This document shows positions 1 to 12,900 of a stretch of DNA of 64,000 nt, one piece after another. Source of the stretch: Sinotaia quadrata (taxonomy: Eukaryota > Mollusca > Gastropoda > Architaenioglossa > Viviparidae); the NCBI GenBank assembly GCA_028829895.1, contig CM054183.1:20219975-20283974 (forward strand), given 5' to 3'. A model generated the notes under the pieces. The model was not told the DNA's origin and did no database searches. It worked only from the letters and a program-made list of their open reading frames with translations. Made by a program: the position numbers and the translations under genes. The first letter of the stretch is position 1; the number at the start of each line of letters is the position of its first letter.

Positions 1-66
1 TGTCGATTAAATATTTTATGGTATGTTCTTTGTTTAGAACTTGAAAGTTTTGCTAAAAAATTAAGT

Positions 67-1160
67 TTGAAAAATCACATTCTGCATGGTTGGCTTGTAC
101 AACTTTGCCCCTCACTCAAAACATGCACAAATCTGAAATACAGAATAAGTTACTTAAGTACAATACACAAGCACTACAATGCTCTTCTTCGTTGTGTTTC
201 AAAGTCAGATGGTAAAATGAACCTTGATTTATTTTTGAATGAAAGATTCTTCAAAGAGGATCAGCCTCTAAATATAGGTAGTACTACTATTAGAAGAGAT
301 AGTTGTCAAGATTGTGAAGTCTTAAAATAACAGCTAGACTTAGCAAAACATGAGATTGCTGCATGTAAGAAAACAATAGCACGTATGCAGAAATCTAAAA
401 CTAGTACAAGTAAGATGGAGACAGTTGAAACTGAGTTACAGATGCTGAAGGAAGCTAGTATTAAAAGTAAAGTTGACTCAGAACAAAAGATTCATTTGCT
501 GTCTGAAAAGATAGAAGAACCTTTCATTTTGCCACTCAGAAAAAATAGCTTAACAAATGAGCTAGCATGTGTAAGTGAAAAATTTAAAAAGAAAATAAGA
601 GATAGTGCTACTATATGTAGACAGAAAAATAATCTAAACAGATCAAAAGAAGCATTAAAATTCAAAGAAAAGCAAATAGAGCAAAAACTTTAAAATGAGA
701 GCACAGCTGAAAAAGTTGAGAAAGGTTAGGAAAATCCTTCAGCTGACACAACAAAATCTAAGTAAAAGTATCAAAACAGTTGCTGATTTGAAATGTAAGC
801 TTAGAGAATCACAAAAATACATCCAACCTATGATTGAATGCACTGAAGGGCTAAAAGACTCTCCTGTAGATAGTCACTAGAGATGAAAAGGGACAGTTTA
901 CAGATTCTGTTGTGAAATGTGTTGGTAGCTTAGTTGGGGAGGGAGAGGTGTCAGGAAAGAAAACTAAAAGCATTATTCAGACTGTAGCATCTCATTTACT
1001 GGGGTGGGGTGATACCATGGACTGTGATGATGTGGATGCAAAGTTTGTTTTTAAATGGGGTTTAACAATGGAGACAACCAACAGAAGAACCTGGACAGCC
1101 GTTGACTATAGTGCATTACAGGAAGAATTTTCTATTTATAAAAATATGTACTGTGATTAG
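67..1160 (+). pseudogene. Decayed coiled-coil ORF, probably element-derived
   Basis: A coding-like stretch runs through three reading frames. Frame 1 is open from 67 to 693 apart from an in-frame TAA at 328-330. Reading then passes to frame 2 (695-880) and to frame 3 (about 876-1160), so at least one nonsense change and two frameshifts are needed. The middle is rich in Lys, Glu and Gln and looks like a coiled coil (for example LKFKEKQIEQKL). After the last shift comes DEKGQFTDSVVKCVG, and the tail ends KNMYCD followed by a stop. This layout recalls uncharacterised multi-copy ORFs of marine invertebrate genomes, but that is a memory-based impression and no family is assigned. It probably lies in an upstream DNAJA3 intron. 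Alternatively these could be exons of a real gene with tiny introns, but no convincing splice sites are seen at the frame changes. Confidence 0.45.
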
Positions 1161-3901
1161 TATTTGAATCTATGTTGTGCACATTCATTGTTGGAAATAA
1201 ATATCACAGAATTGAATTATTATTATATTAAATATCATATCATGTCACTAATGTACATGTTCACAGAGTTTTAGCAATTCATTTTTCATACATATTTTCA
1301 ATGCTTTAATACCTGTCTCAAAACTTTCAAAACATAAAGATATGTATTAATCTATTACTTATTATTTTGTTATAATTAATAATATTATTGTCAAGCATGT
1401 TTTATTATCTATGAATTATGCATAAAGAATACCATGTATACAGTTTTAAAGATTTTTTTTAAATATGAAAGTTTCTGTTGTAAGAAAAATACTAATTCAG
1501 ATAAAAGGTTATAAATAAATTATCTGTCTTTAGATAAATAGATAACTTCCTGCTGATCATTTTAATAGGTGAACCCATGCTGTGTTATGTATAGTTTCTA
1601 AGATGAGACCATTTATCCGTTTTAATTTTCTTTGTAAATAAAAATTGCTTGATAAAATGTAAAATGTAACTTTATATGTGATTAAACAGAAATTATCTTT
1701 ATACATATTGATCAAGTAGAGTTTACTGATCATTTTGATATGTGGACCAACTCTGTATGATGTATACTTTCAGAGATGTGACTGTTTATACGTTTTAATT
1801 TTATTTGTAAATAAAAATTGTACAGTCAAATGATAACTGTAACTTAATATGCAATTAAAGAGAAATTATCTTTATAGATATAGATAGAGCATAGTTTGCT
1901 GATCATTTTGATATATGAACCAACTCTGTATGATGTATAGTTTCAGAGATATGACCATTTGCTTGTTTACGTTTTCTGTAATAAACTTCGTTAATGCTGT
2001 TTTTTGGTTAAAATTTGCTGAAATGGTCATTTTCAGCCTCCATTAATTTCCACATTTTCTTTGCAATGCCTTTAGAAAAAAATAGGCATTAACTACATGG
2101 TACATGATTTAATAATATGCATTTTGGATGTACTTTGTTCATCAGTTGCATATGTTATGATGCCATGAATGTTCCCTTTTGTTGCGTTTTGCGAGCAATT
2201 TTATGAAACAAAAGCCCATTTTCTTTTGCAATTTATAATAAACTGAAAAGTAAATTTTGCATTATATCTGTTTTTTCTTGTTGTATGTCACTATGTTTAT
2301 TAGAATTATTAGATTGTTTTTCAGTGAGGTTTATATCTTACTTGTAATAAACTTGTAAAATCACACATTCATTACGTCTAAAAAAAGTTGACCACAAATA
2401 ACGACACTAAATTTGTAATATCTCAAAAAGTATTATAGCTATCATCATAATTTTTTCTGTACAACCTTATTTCATCAGAACACACATTTTGAGCATAAAA
2501 CATTTGTACAATGTCAAGTAGAAAAAAATGAGTGGGACTACCTACTAGCATACTGATTTTACAGCAAAAAGAAGAGCAAAATAGTAAATGCTACTAGCTA
2601 AATCGGGTGAATAAAAAAAATATTTTGAAAGCAGTGGATTAAATGTGTCCGTATTAAAATGTTGAGAGTGTTATCAAGGACTAAAATCTAGAAGAAGTGA
2701 AGGATTACACTTCCTCAGATTTTATTCCCTGCTTTTCTGGTACCAAAATCTTTATAGAGACCCATTATAGAGTGGAACATTTCTCCACCAGGTGGCTCCA
2801 TCTCCATTGTGCTTTTCTTGAGACTTTGTTATAAGCTTCCATTTCCAAGACAGACACTTTCACACTCTGAGAGTCAACAGATTACTGAAGAAACTACACT
2901 TTGCTTTTTCAGGAAGGTTGTTTTAGCTACAAGTATGACTGTCAGCATTCTCGCAGTCTATACACATAGCAATCAGACCTTTGATCCTAGCAGTCTTTTA
3001 ATTATATGGATGCCTTTTTGCAGAGGAAGACACTGGTTCTGTCTGCAGATCTAGATGATGACCATTTTCTGAAACCTAGGGTTTCGCATAAGCCATTTAA
3101 AAAATATATAAATATTCTTTCAGATTTTTATCCTGTTTTCAGCACAGTCAGCAACAGGTGCTTTAATGTTGAATGCTTGCTTTTAAGAGAATTACAGAGG
3201 CAATATTGGACATGATAGATTGTAATTAAATGATGACTTAAGAGCTGAATATAGCATATAAATTTGCAAAGCATCAAAATATAAACATTGTGATTGCATT
3301 TCTTTAAATAGCATGACATTTATGTGTGACATGTAGATGTTTTGTAATAGAATAAAAGCTTTGGATCCAGTTTATGTAGTGATTAGTGTTACAAAATTAA
3401 TGCCTTTTCTTCCCCAAAATTGATCATTTCAAGATAAAAGTGATCTAGAATGTTGCTTTAATGTATTATCACTTCAAAGAAAACCTTGATATCAATGATA
3501 AATTTGTTGGTTTATTTACCCCAATGAAAATTTAAATATTAAAAATATTTATAAAAAAAAATAGCAATATGAAATCATGTTGCAAAAAGAGGCACTGTTT
3601 TCATTTTAAAACAAATTTGTATTACAAATAATTACAAAATAAAAAAATACAAATTTAGGCAAATATATATATCTCTCATATTAATTCTGAATATATAGAC
3701 TATAAACCCATGATATTTCAATGCTTTATTTTAAAGAAAGCACTTGTCAGATGGATCCACCACATTTGGTATATTCACTCGGAGGATGATCCATACACAT
3801 GTCCGATTTAGACTTTTAGTTTATATTTTGGGATTTGTGTGAGTGTGCTGTAGTTTTGGTGAACCCTTCTGTTATTTATCATGTTCCTTTTCCCCCAACA
3901 G
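1161..3901. other. A+T-rich non-coding DNA, probable DNAJA3 intron
   Basis: Apart from the 173-bp tandem repeat, this stretch holds no exon I can support. Two overlapping small ORFs (2809-3054 and 3006-3215) have no recognisable motif and no matching splice context. It ends in a good acceptor (polypyrimidine tract then CAG at 3899-3901) before the first recognised DNAJA3 exon. Confidence 0.5.
1515..1970 (+). repeat. 173-bp tandem repeat, about 2.6 copies
   Basis: The segment containing CTGATCATTTTGATATG recurs with its TGAT at 1554, 1727 and 1900, so the period is exactly 173 bp twice. Each copy also carries a CTCTGTATGATGTATA-like segment and GTAAATAAAAATTG. Copies are diverged by point changes, with the first the most different. 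The unit is A+T-rich and has no coding content. Confidence 0.75.
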
Positions 3902-3992
3902 GTACTGAGTGATGAAGGCAAGAGGCGTGACTATGACTCTTTTGGTATGTCGGGTGCTAGAGGAAGTGCTGGTCCTTCAGGTGGCTTTCAAG
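3902..3992 (+). CDS. DNAJA3: DNAJA3 exon: end of J domain and start of Gly-rich linker
   Basis: The acceptor is CCCCCAACAG before 3902 and the donor is GTGGGT at 3993. It begins in phase 0 with VLSDEGKRRDYDSFG, which corresponds to helix IV of the J domain, then runs into a Gly/Ser stretch (GARGSAGPSGGF). It ends with one base of a split Gly codon. Confidence 0.93.
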
Positions 3993-6900
3993 GTGGGTTG
4001 TTATGTAATATTGGAAAGTCTCTTCATCTCACTTTGAGCTAGTATAATTTTACTTAAAAATAAATTATCTAATTGAATACTCACAAATGTGTACTTCCAT
4101 GTGTGGTGTGAGAAAGGATAGTAACTTTGATGATTTTTAACAGTAATGTAATAATATGTGCTTTTAGCTTACAAGAATGTGCTATTTTCTTGTACAATCT
4201 TCCCTTTTTTATAGTATGCAAAATAAAAATTAAATCATGCATGAACATGCTAGTTTAAACAAAGATTAAGGAAAAATAGATTTTTCAGAGGCTTTATAAA
4301 AGACTGTAAAGAGAAAGAAATACAACTCCTATGTTGATGAAATGTTAAGAAAGTGGAATGGAGGTAATTTGAACTAAGAGCATACCTGTGAATAGCTTTT
4401 CTTTTAACTGCTATATAGAAGCTTTGTAATGTAAAGTGAATGAGATATAGGGACTTTAACATAGACTATCCTTTGACACTAGACAAAGTATGACATCATT
4501 ATCTCCTATAATCCTATTGTTTTACTTTCAGGAACTGGCCCACAAGTCTGGGTTTTGCATCATGTAGCACTAGCTTGGAATCTTTCAAAGAAAAAACTAG
4601 TATTCAATTAGCATAATTGAATGAGCACAAGCCAGTGCTGAACACACCCATTAGCACAAGTAACACACATGAACAAGCCAGGGCTAAGCACACCTTGTGA
4701 GCACATAAATGTATTTCAAAACTTTACTGGGCACACAAAAAAGTATAATTTCTCCATATAGTAACCTAAAACCTGTTAGCAAGCTATCATATGGGGCAAA
4801 TCAGCACCTATCATGTGTGCTGCCAACAGCCTATGGGTTAAAAACATGTAAGATGTATGTATTTGTTGAGGTTTATGTCATGGATTATGTATAGTGATCA
4901 TTAGAGTATATTTATTATAACCAGAATTGTCCTTTTTGTAGAATTTGAGAACTTTCATGATAGTGTTGACTTTGAAAAAGCCGTATGATGTATTTGTTAT
5001 AGAAACAATGGAGATGATGATTTGAGTACATTGACTATAATAAAATTGTCTTGCTTTGTAGGATTTGAGAACTTCCATGGGAGCATTGATCCAGAAGAGC
5101 TGTTCCGCAAAATATTTGGTGATGCTGGCTTTGGGGGAATGTCTGGCTTTGGTAACTTCAAAGATTTTGAGGAGAGCAAGTATGGATTTGCTCCAGCTTC
5201 TGAGGTACAGATTGAATTATTTTGCATTGTTTTACCTGCTTTTTGAATTTTTGCAATAATTTTTTACTTTCCATTATCATTATTTTATGGTTCTATTTCT
5301 TTCTGTAACTTTTGTCAACTGTCCTTTTTTAACCACCCTACTATGGCCTTTTTGTTTGACACATGAACCCCAGATCTTCCATACTTGCTAATCAAACAAT
5401 ACTAATTAAAGTTTCAAACTTTCCAATATATTCTCCAAGGTTTGTATTATTGCTTTAGAGCACATTTATAAACTATTTTCTTGATAATTAAATTGTTTTT
5501 AAACAGCTGATAATGGACCTGACTTTCCAAGAAGCAGCTCGTGGTGTTAACAAAGACATCAACATCAATATCAAAGATACATGTCCTAAGTGCAATGGCA
5601 GCAAGGCTGAACCAGGAACCAAGCCTGTCAAATGCCATCATTGTAATGGTAGTGGCATGGTAGGTTTTATTAAATTGTGCATTCTAATGCATTTTTTTAT
5701 GTGTAGTCATTTGTGTTGCTGATTTTTTAGTCAGATATGGTTGTGTTTATTTTGAATCTGTATATTTTATATTGTGTTTTTTAAAAATAAATATTTATTT
5801 ATTTTAATTAATTAATTATTTGTTTCCATCTTTTTAATTTTTCAATATTTTTTAAAATGTGAGATATTGTGAACCATGATGGTTAAAAATAAAAACACTC
5901 ATTTTAGTTGAATATCAAAAGTACCACCCAAAAATGTTTTTTCATAAGTGGAAAATAACTCAGATATAACATCAAACAATCCCCAAACAAAAATATTATC
6001 AAAACTGATCATTTTGAACTAATGTTTCTTGCAGGCATTGCTTATGTCTGTATTTTATAAAAATATGAAATCTATTTTCACACTTTTAGTTGCAGTAATT
6101 TATATGTGTGTATCTCGTGCAGTTTTAAATTTTTTTAAACTTCACATATTTAGGTTCACTGAAAATTTTAATGACATGAATTTACTTTCTGCTCTTTTTC
6201 AAAACAAGCTATAATCACCTACATTTTATCAATGAATGAATACGGCATAAGTTGAACTTTATGGAAGTTTTGAACTCCTCTTCATTATTCTTCTCTAGTA
6301 TGCTTTGGTTTTATTAAATGAGCGTTACAAAGTAAAATCAAATTCTTTCCTTGAATTATTACTAAATGAGCGTATTGCTTTTACATATCTGTAACTTATT
6401 TTTGGATAATAAGGGGATATTACTCTTATTCTGCTGGCAAGTTGCTTTTATTTTTTTATTCCTTGGGATGGATGGAGTTGAATTGTAGCTTCACTGAAGC
6501 CTATTTTCATTTGTAGGAAACAATAAGCACTGGTCCATTTATAATGCGGTCAACTTGTCGATACTGTGGAGGTGCGCGTGTACTCATCAAATCACCTTGC
6601 ACAGAATGTTCTGGTAAAGGGAAGATCATCCTTAAAAAGAAAGTTGTGGTCCCTGTTCCTGCAGGTTTGTATTAATATGTGATGATTGTCTTTTGGTGCT
6701 AAACAAAGGTTCATTATGACTAAAGAGGTTCTTTCCCTTTATTGCTATTCATCCATTAAACTTGAAATAATCTTGTACTCAATTTGATTATGAAACTAGG
6801 AATATATAATTTTTTTTTTTAAATAGAAATTTTTTTATGATTCTGTTGTGTTTTGGAGGTTTCTTTGTTTTTCTTTAGTGCTTTGTTACATTTATGATTT

Positions 6901-9900
6901 TGAAGTGTTACTAATTTTCTTATTTGCTTTTGATTCTTTGGACATTGGAATATTTTTTTGATGGCACTACTCTCATTTGTAACTTGAAAGAAATTAAACT
7001 GTTTGACATTTATACAGCTGCAAGCCTGTTGATTACTATTACATCTTTAATACAAATGCACTTGGGTTTGTGTTCACTTTTATTAGTTTTGCTTTGTTTC
7101 TAATCATTCTAAAAAAAATTGTTCGTGGATGGTTTGATTGTTGATAATTTGACTAATTTTTGTATTATTTTGTTGTACAGGTGTTGAAGATGGTCAAACA
7201 GTCCGCATGCCTGTTAGTAATCAAGAAGTTTTCATCACCTTCAAGGTATGTCACTGTGTGTCAAATTTATCAAGCAAGATCATACATAGATAGGTGAGAC
7301 ATAAATAGTCAGGTTTGAAGAAATATAACCAAACATACGTTTTACTGATATTGTACTATAATAATGTTTACCTTTGTAGATTTTACTAATGTCCTGAAAT
7401 TTGTCATTTAGCCTTTAGTTAAGATATATAAAGTTCTTTAAATAGACTTCAACCATGCAGTAATTTTACATGATATCCAAAGTTTTGGGAGTATAAAACT
7501 ATTTGCCTACAAAGTGCAATAGATGCTTAAGTGGGCACTTTACTTTCTTTCTTGACAATATGCCATGAAATGTTAAAGATTCTGTATAAGAATTGATTGC
7601 ATTTACTTTTGTTTTAATTATAGCATAAAGTGATTTTTTTTTTCAGGTTGCAAAGAGCAAAATATTCCGGAGAGAGGGTGCTGATATACACAGTGATGCC
7701 ACCATCAACTTGAGCCAGGCCATTCTTGGAGGCACAATTCGTATTCCAGGCATATATGGAGATATTGTCTTAATGGTAAATGCCATTGAATGTTTTTAGA
7801 TAGTGTACACTTATGCGCTTGTAGGAAAATCAGATTACTTGCATTATGTCATTAGCATAGAGATTGAAATTAGTTATTTTATTCCTGGAGGTTTAGAGCC
7901 ATTAGTTACTGTCTAATTTTAGTCATCCTCAGCTGGTATCATTAACTCTTTACCAGGCGGGCGTTTTCCTTTTTTCCTATCTCTGTGCAGGCAAGAATTT
8001 TCAGGATTTCAGTGAGATTTAGAGTTACGTTAGTAAAAACATCATATCTTAGGTATTAGTGCATATATTTCAATGAAATAAAATGCAAAATGAAAGAAGC
8101 TTTATTAATATCCAGATTCTCAGTAACTAGTCTGCTCAGTGTGATTAAATTTGCACTTTTGCTTGCCAATATCATTAAGATGCTGTTTAGTGATCTTTGT
8201 TTAAGGGAACATTTTACTTATGAAGTAAAACTTCCTACTTTACAGATACCCCCCAGCACCCAGTCCCACGACTTGATTCGTCTGCAGGGCAAGGGAATCA
8301 CAAGAGTGAACAGCTATGGCTATGGTGACCATTATGTGCACATCAAAATCAAAGTGCCCGTGTAAGTGTTTCTCATTTGTGTACCTTGTTTACTGTCCTT
8401 ATAGCTAAATCTGTTTGGTGAATTTCATTTTATTTTACATAGGGCAAACCTCTTTTTAAATAGTGATACATGGTGGCCCAGAGTGCTTTGATAACTTGTA
8501 ATAATTTAGCAACATAAAGACAAAAATAATTTTGAGATCTTGATATTAAAGTAAATTAATTAGAAATTTACTTTGATTAATATTCTTTTTCTTTAGGTGC
8601 CTTTTATTTTTTTTTTATTTAAAACCTTTTTCATGTCATTGCAATCAACTTTCAAAGTAAGTCAACTCTTGATAAATTACATTTTTCATAAAAGTAGCCC
8701 AGTAGCAGAGAAAAAGTGTCAGCTAACAAAATATAATATAAACTGCAGAATAATATAACTCACCAAGATATAATACAAAATCACCTCTTAACATTTTTCA
8801 TGAGTATGTGGCAAGTATGTGTGACTAATTTAAAGTGAGGCAAAATAAAGTGCCCAACCAAATGCAAATCTGCAAACCATAATGTCCATATGGGTACTCA
8901 GCAAACATAAAAGCAGAATTTTTAACCATTCATTAGGCACGTGAAATCAAACAATCCTTTCACCAGATCTTTGAATGTAAAATTTTTGCTTTTGATAACT
9001 CAACTTAATGACACAATCAGTCTCGTTTCTTTTTTATCTCTTACCTGTGTCAAATTAACATTACTAATGCAGTGAAAACTCTGGGACAATTTGTATACAT
9101 TTAGTGTCTGATATATAAGAGGATTTTGTGTTAAGGTCAAAATTTTTCTGTGCATGGTAAGTTCATTAATGAAAAACATTACAGCTGGCTTATATATTGC
9201 ACATCATAAAAGTGTATGGTTGGTGCTCAATTGGCGTTTAAAGTTTTTCTTTCAAACTCTTTAATTCATTTCTTATTAAACTTTTAATAAATTTTTAAAA
9301 GCTTTTATTAAAAAATGTCTGTCACATGCACTTTTGATGAAATCTCTTTAACCTAACTACCCTGCTATATCAGGACCACAGTATATCTGACATTAATCTG
9401 GCATCATTATATCATAAAACCAACTAAAAGCTTCTCTTTTATGTTATTAATATTATAATAAATTATATTTCATTCATTTTATGCTCCAGATTGGTGCACA
9501 ATTTATTAGTTTTTAATTGTATTAGAAGCAATTTGTTATTACATTGAATTTGAAAAGAGGCATATATAATTACTATATTACTTTTGTTTAGGATTTGAAA
9601 GTGCTTTTCTTTAGTGAAAATATGCTTGGACCTGTTGACTTATTTTAAATTATAAGTGATGAAATAAAGATATATGTACAATATATGCTCTTGTACAACC
9701 AACACAAACACATGCACACACACATGCAATGCATGGATAGATGGATAAAAAGTTCAGTGGGTTTTAAATCAAATCATGCCTGATTAGAGGTTTGTTGAAA
9801 AGTTGACTCAGACTACAGCAAATCTTAGAAACAGAATTGAAGTCTAGCATTTGAAGACTACCAAGACAACTCCACCTCTATAGTCAGTAAAGAATAGCAT

Positions 9901-12900
9901 AATGCATGTGCCTCTGGCTGACAGTCCCACACATTTAGTCATATGCAAAACAGCATCATACAAATTCAATTATTAAATGATTGCACGAGATTACAGTCAT
10001 TCACTTATCTGGCAAAGATCTGAAAATCTAGCTCATCTCATTTATGTTCAATTTTTAGTTGTCTTTAGCTTATCAAAAGTGTCAATAACATATTAGACCA
10101 ATGTGTACAACTTTTGTCCTCAATGGATGCCCTTTAATGCTTACTTATAAATCAGTCAAATCCCATTCTGAAGCATATTCTTCAGCTTTATCTCAAAACA
10201 AATTGTCTATATACAGTGTAGTACTCTCCATTAGAAACTCAGTATTGTGAACACTAATTTCATCAGTCGTCAAAAGAAATCCCATCCTAGTGGTGTGTTG
10301 TTTACACTCTACACCATCTGTTTCCTGTTCTTAATCTTCATTTATAAAGAAATCTAACTACAAGAAGTTGTAGTCTGAATGTAAAGCATCTTTTTTTTTA
10401 ATTGTAAAACATGATTATCAACTAAGTTTTATTAAATGTTTGAAGCATTTTTTTAAAATTCTTCTTTCAGAAAACTGACTCCAGAGCAGAAAGCACTTAT
10501 CTTAGCATTTGCTGAAACAGAAAAGAATGTTGATGGCACAATAAATGGAATAACACAAACTCAAACAGGTTAGTTTCTTACTTGCAACCGTTTTGTTTCT
10601 TTCTTTGGTCACTTGTATTGCAGAGTAACTTGTGTCGTTTACTTGTTTAGGTATTCCAAATATCGCTGAATGGCTGATTGGGATATTGTTTAGTCAATTT
10701 TTCTACATTTTCAACACTTTGTAAAATAAAAGCACATGAAACAAAAAGTTTGTTCTCTGTTCTGTCTTTCTGTGTTTTTTGTTTTAATAAATAATTGTGA
10801 AAAAGTAATAAGAAGTTATTCAGAAGTTGCCAACCGAACAACTTTTTTACCAAGCCGCCATAACTTGTCCAGCGGTAGCGCCTAACACACGCACTTATTC
10901 TCGGTCCATCAGTACATGTGCGGTACAGTAATCTAAAAGTAATGAATATTTTCATGTTTAAGAGAGAACAAGGTTCATTTTCATACTAAATAATGTACAG
11001 GAATTTCAAGATAAAGTGTGATGAAGTTAAACTTAAATTTTCTTAAATTACATTCATGGTGATTCCGATAACATAGCAGCCTTAAAAGATAGCAAAAAAA
11101 TAGGAAAATTCTTCATCTATAAGTCTATATAGTTTGTTTGAGACAAAAAATAATGCATGCATACTGAATTGCATTGAAAGAACTGGTCAAAGACTGAAAT
11201 CACTGAAGACTCAACAACAATGGCAGATTGTATCAAGCACCATTCACATTCCACTTGGCGGCATTGAACCAGTTTCCACTATGCATTCTTGTGCATCACT
11301 CTGTTTGAGGATATTAGTTGATAAGTTAAATCGATTATTTTCAGTTTTGGGCATATATTTTTTCGTTTAAAGGACTATTTTAACCGATAAATAAGAATTT
11401 TCAGGGTCTATAGGTCTACGGTAGCATTCATCTTTTAAGGCATTGATGGGTGAACACGGAAAATAACATTATGAATTTATGCCTGCCTTATCAATAGCTT
11501 AAGTTTTGTATTTAGCTATATTTTGTAAACTTATTTTTCGACAATAGATATAAGAGTGAGTTGATGATGCACAAACTATTACAAGGCCTATAGTACAGAA
11601 TTTTTTGGTGGAGGTGGGTGAACTCTGAAAATGACTTCAGAATTTATATTCCTTATCCAAAGCTTAAGGTGGCACAACTAGCTGAAATCCACTAAACATC
11701 AACAACAAAAAATGGTATCAAATAAATAGGTATTCCAAACATATTTTTCAAAATCATTATTCATACTTTAAAAACAAATAGACAGATAGAACTTTTTTTG
11801 CTGATTTCAATGATACTAAAATGAAGTTTGTACCTCAATTACAACCAAAGTTACAAATTTTTCAATATTTAATTTTTCGCAAAGTTTTATGCTCAAAAAC
11901 GAAGTTGTACAAATAGCTTATTTTGAAGGTCCACAAAATGAAGAAATGATGAACAATATAGTTCAGACTCTCCACATAAGTAGTATCCAACACACAGATA
12001 TGGCTGAATTTTTTTGAGAGGCTTTGCAATGTTATTTTTAAATATATTGTCATTCAAAATTAGTAATTTATTCATTTTCAGGTTGGAAAAAGCTCTAACG
12101 CAGTTAACACAAAATGGGCGAAATTGCTATAAACGTTAAAACTGTAATAACTCTGCTTGTAATTGAGCTACAGAGATGCTTTTGGTATCATTGGATTCAG
12201 TTTGGAAAGATCTATATTAAGAATGCACTCACCACAGTAAGGAAATCTTCATATTTTATACACACACTCAGACATTTGCCAATCGTTCATCTAATTTAAT
12301 GCTTTTTCAGTTCAATGATTCTAGTGCTGTCTAGCATGGAACCACAAGGAATGTTCTTATACATTGAATGCACACAATTACATTCTTTCCACAACAGCAT
12401 GTTTCATGTTGTGGTGCTTAACCTAAATAAGCAATTCAATCTGCTGGTAGACCGTTATTCCACAATCTACCTTCACTGGACATAGACAGAATTTCATAGT
12501 TGCAGTAAAAGACAGCCATTTAATATTTATTATCTCTACATCATCTTTTCTCAGCCAGTCTTTCCAATGACATGCTTTAAAAAATATTTGTACCTCATAA
12601 ATCTTTCCCTTATTGAATGGTACAATCTCTTAAGGTGGCACACCTAGCTCAAAAAGCATGAAAAATTGAAAAAATTCAATAACAAAAATTTTATTGGTCT
12701 TTTCTGATATAAATTTTATGAAATTGCTTTTATTTTTGGACAAATCACAATAGTTTTGAAGATATTTTCAATCAAAGATAGGAGTATACCATAGGAGACA
12801 TTTATGGTTAAAAAGTTAACTGAAAATCAGTCATTAATTTCGGTTTCTGCAGGATATCTTAAAAATAACTATTAAAGATATCTGCAAAGAATTTTGAACA

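Noticed and set aside
2809..3215. Two overlapping ORFs upstream of the DNAJA3 exons
   Set aside because: Neither encodes a J domain or HPD motif, and there is no acceptor/donor pair in phase with the next DNAJA3 exon.
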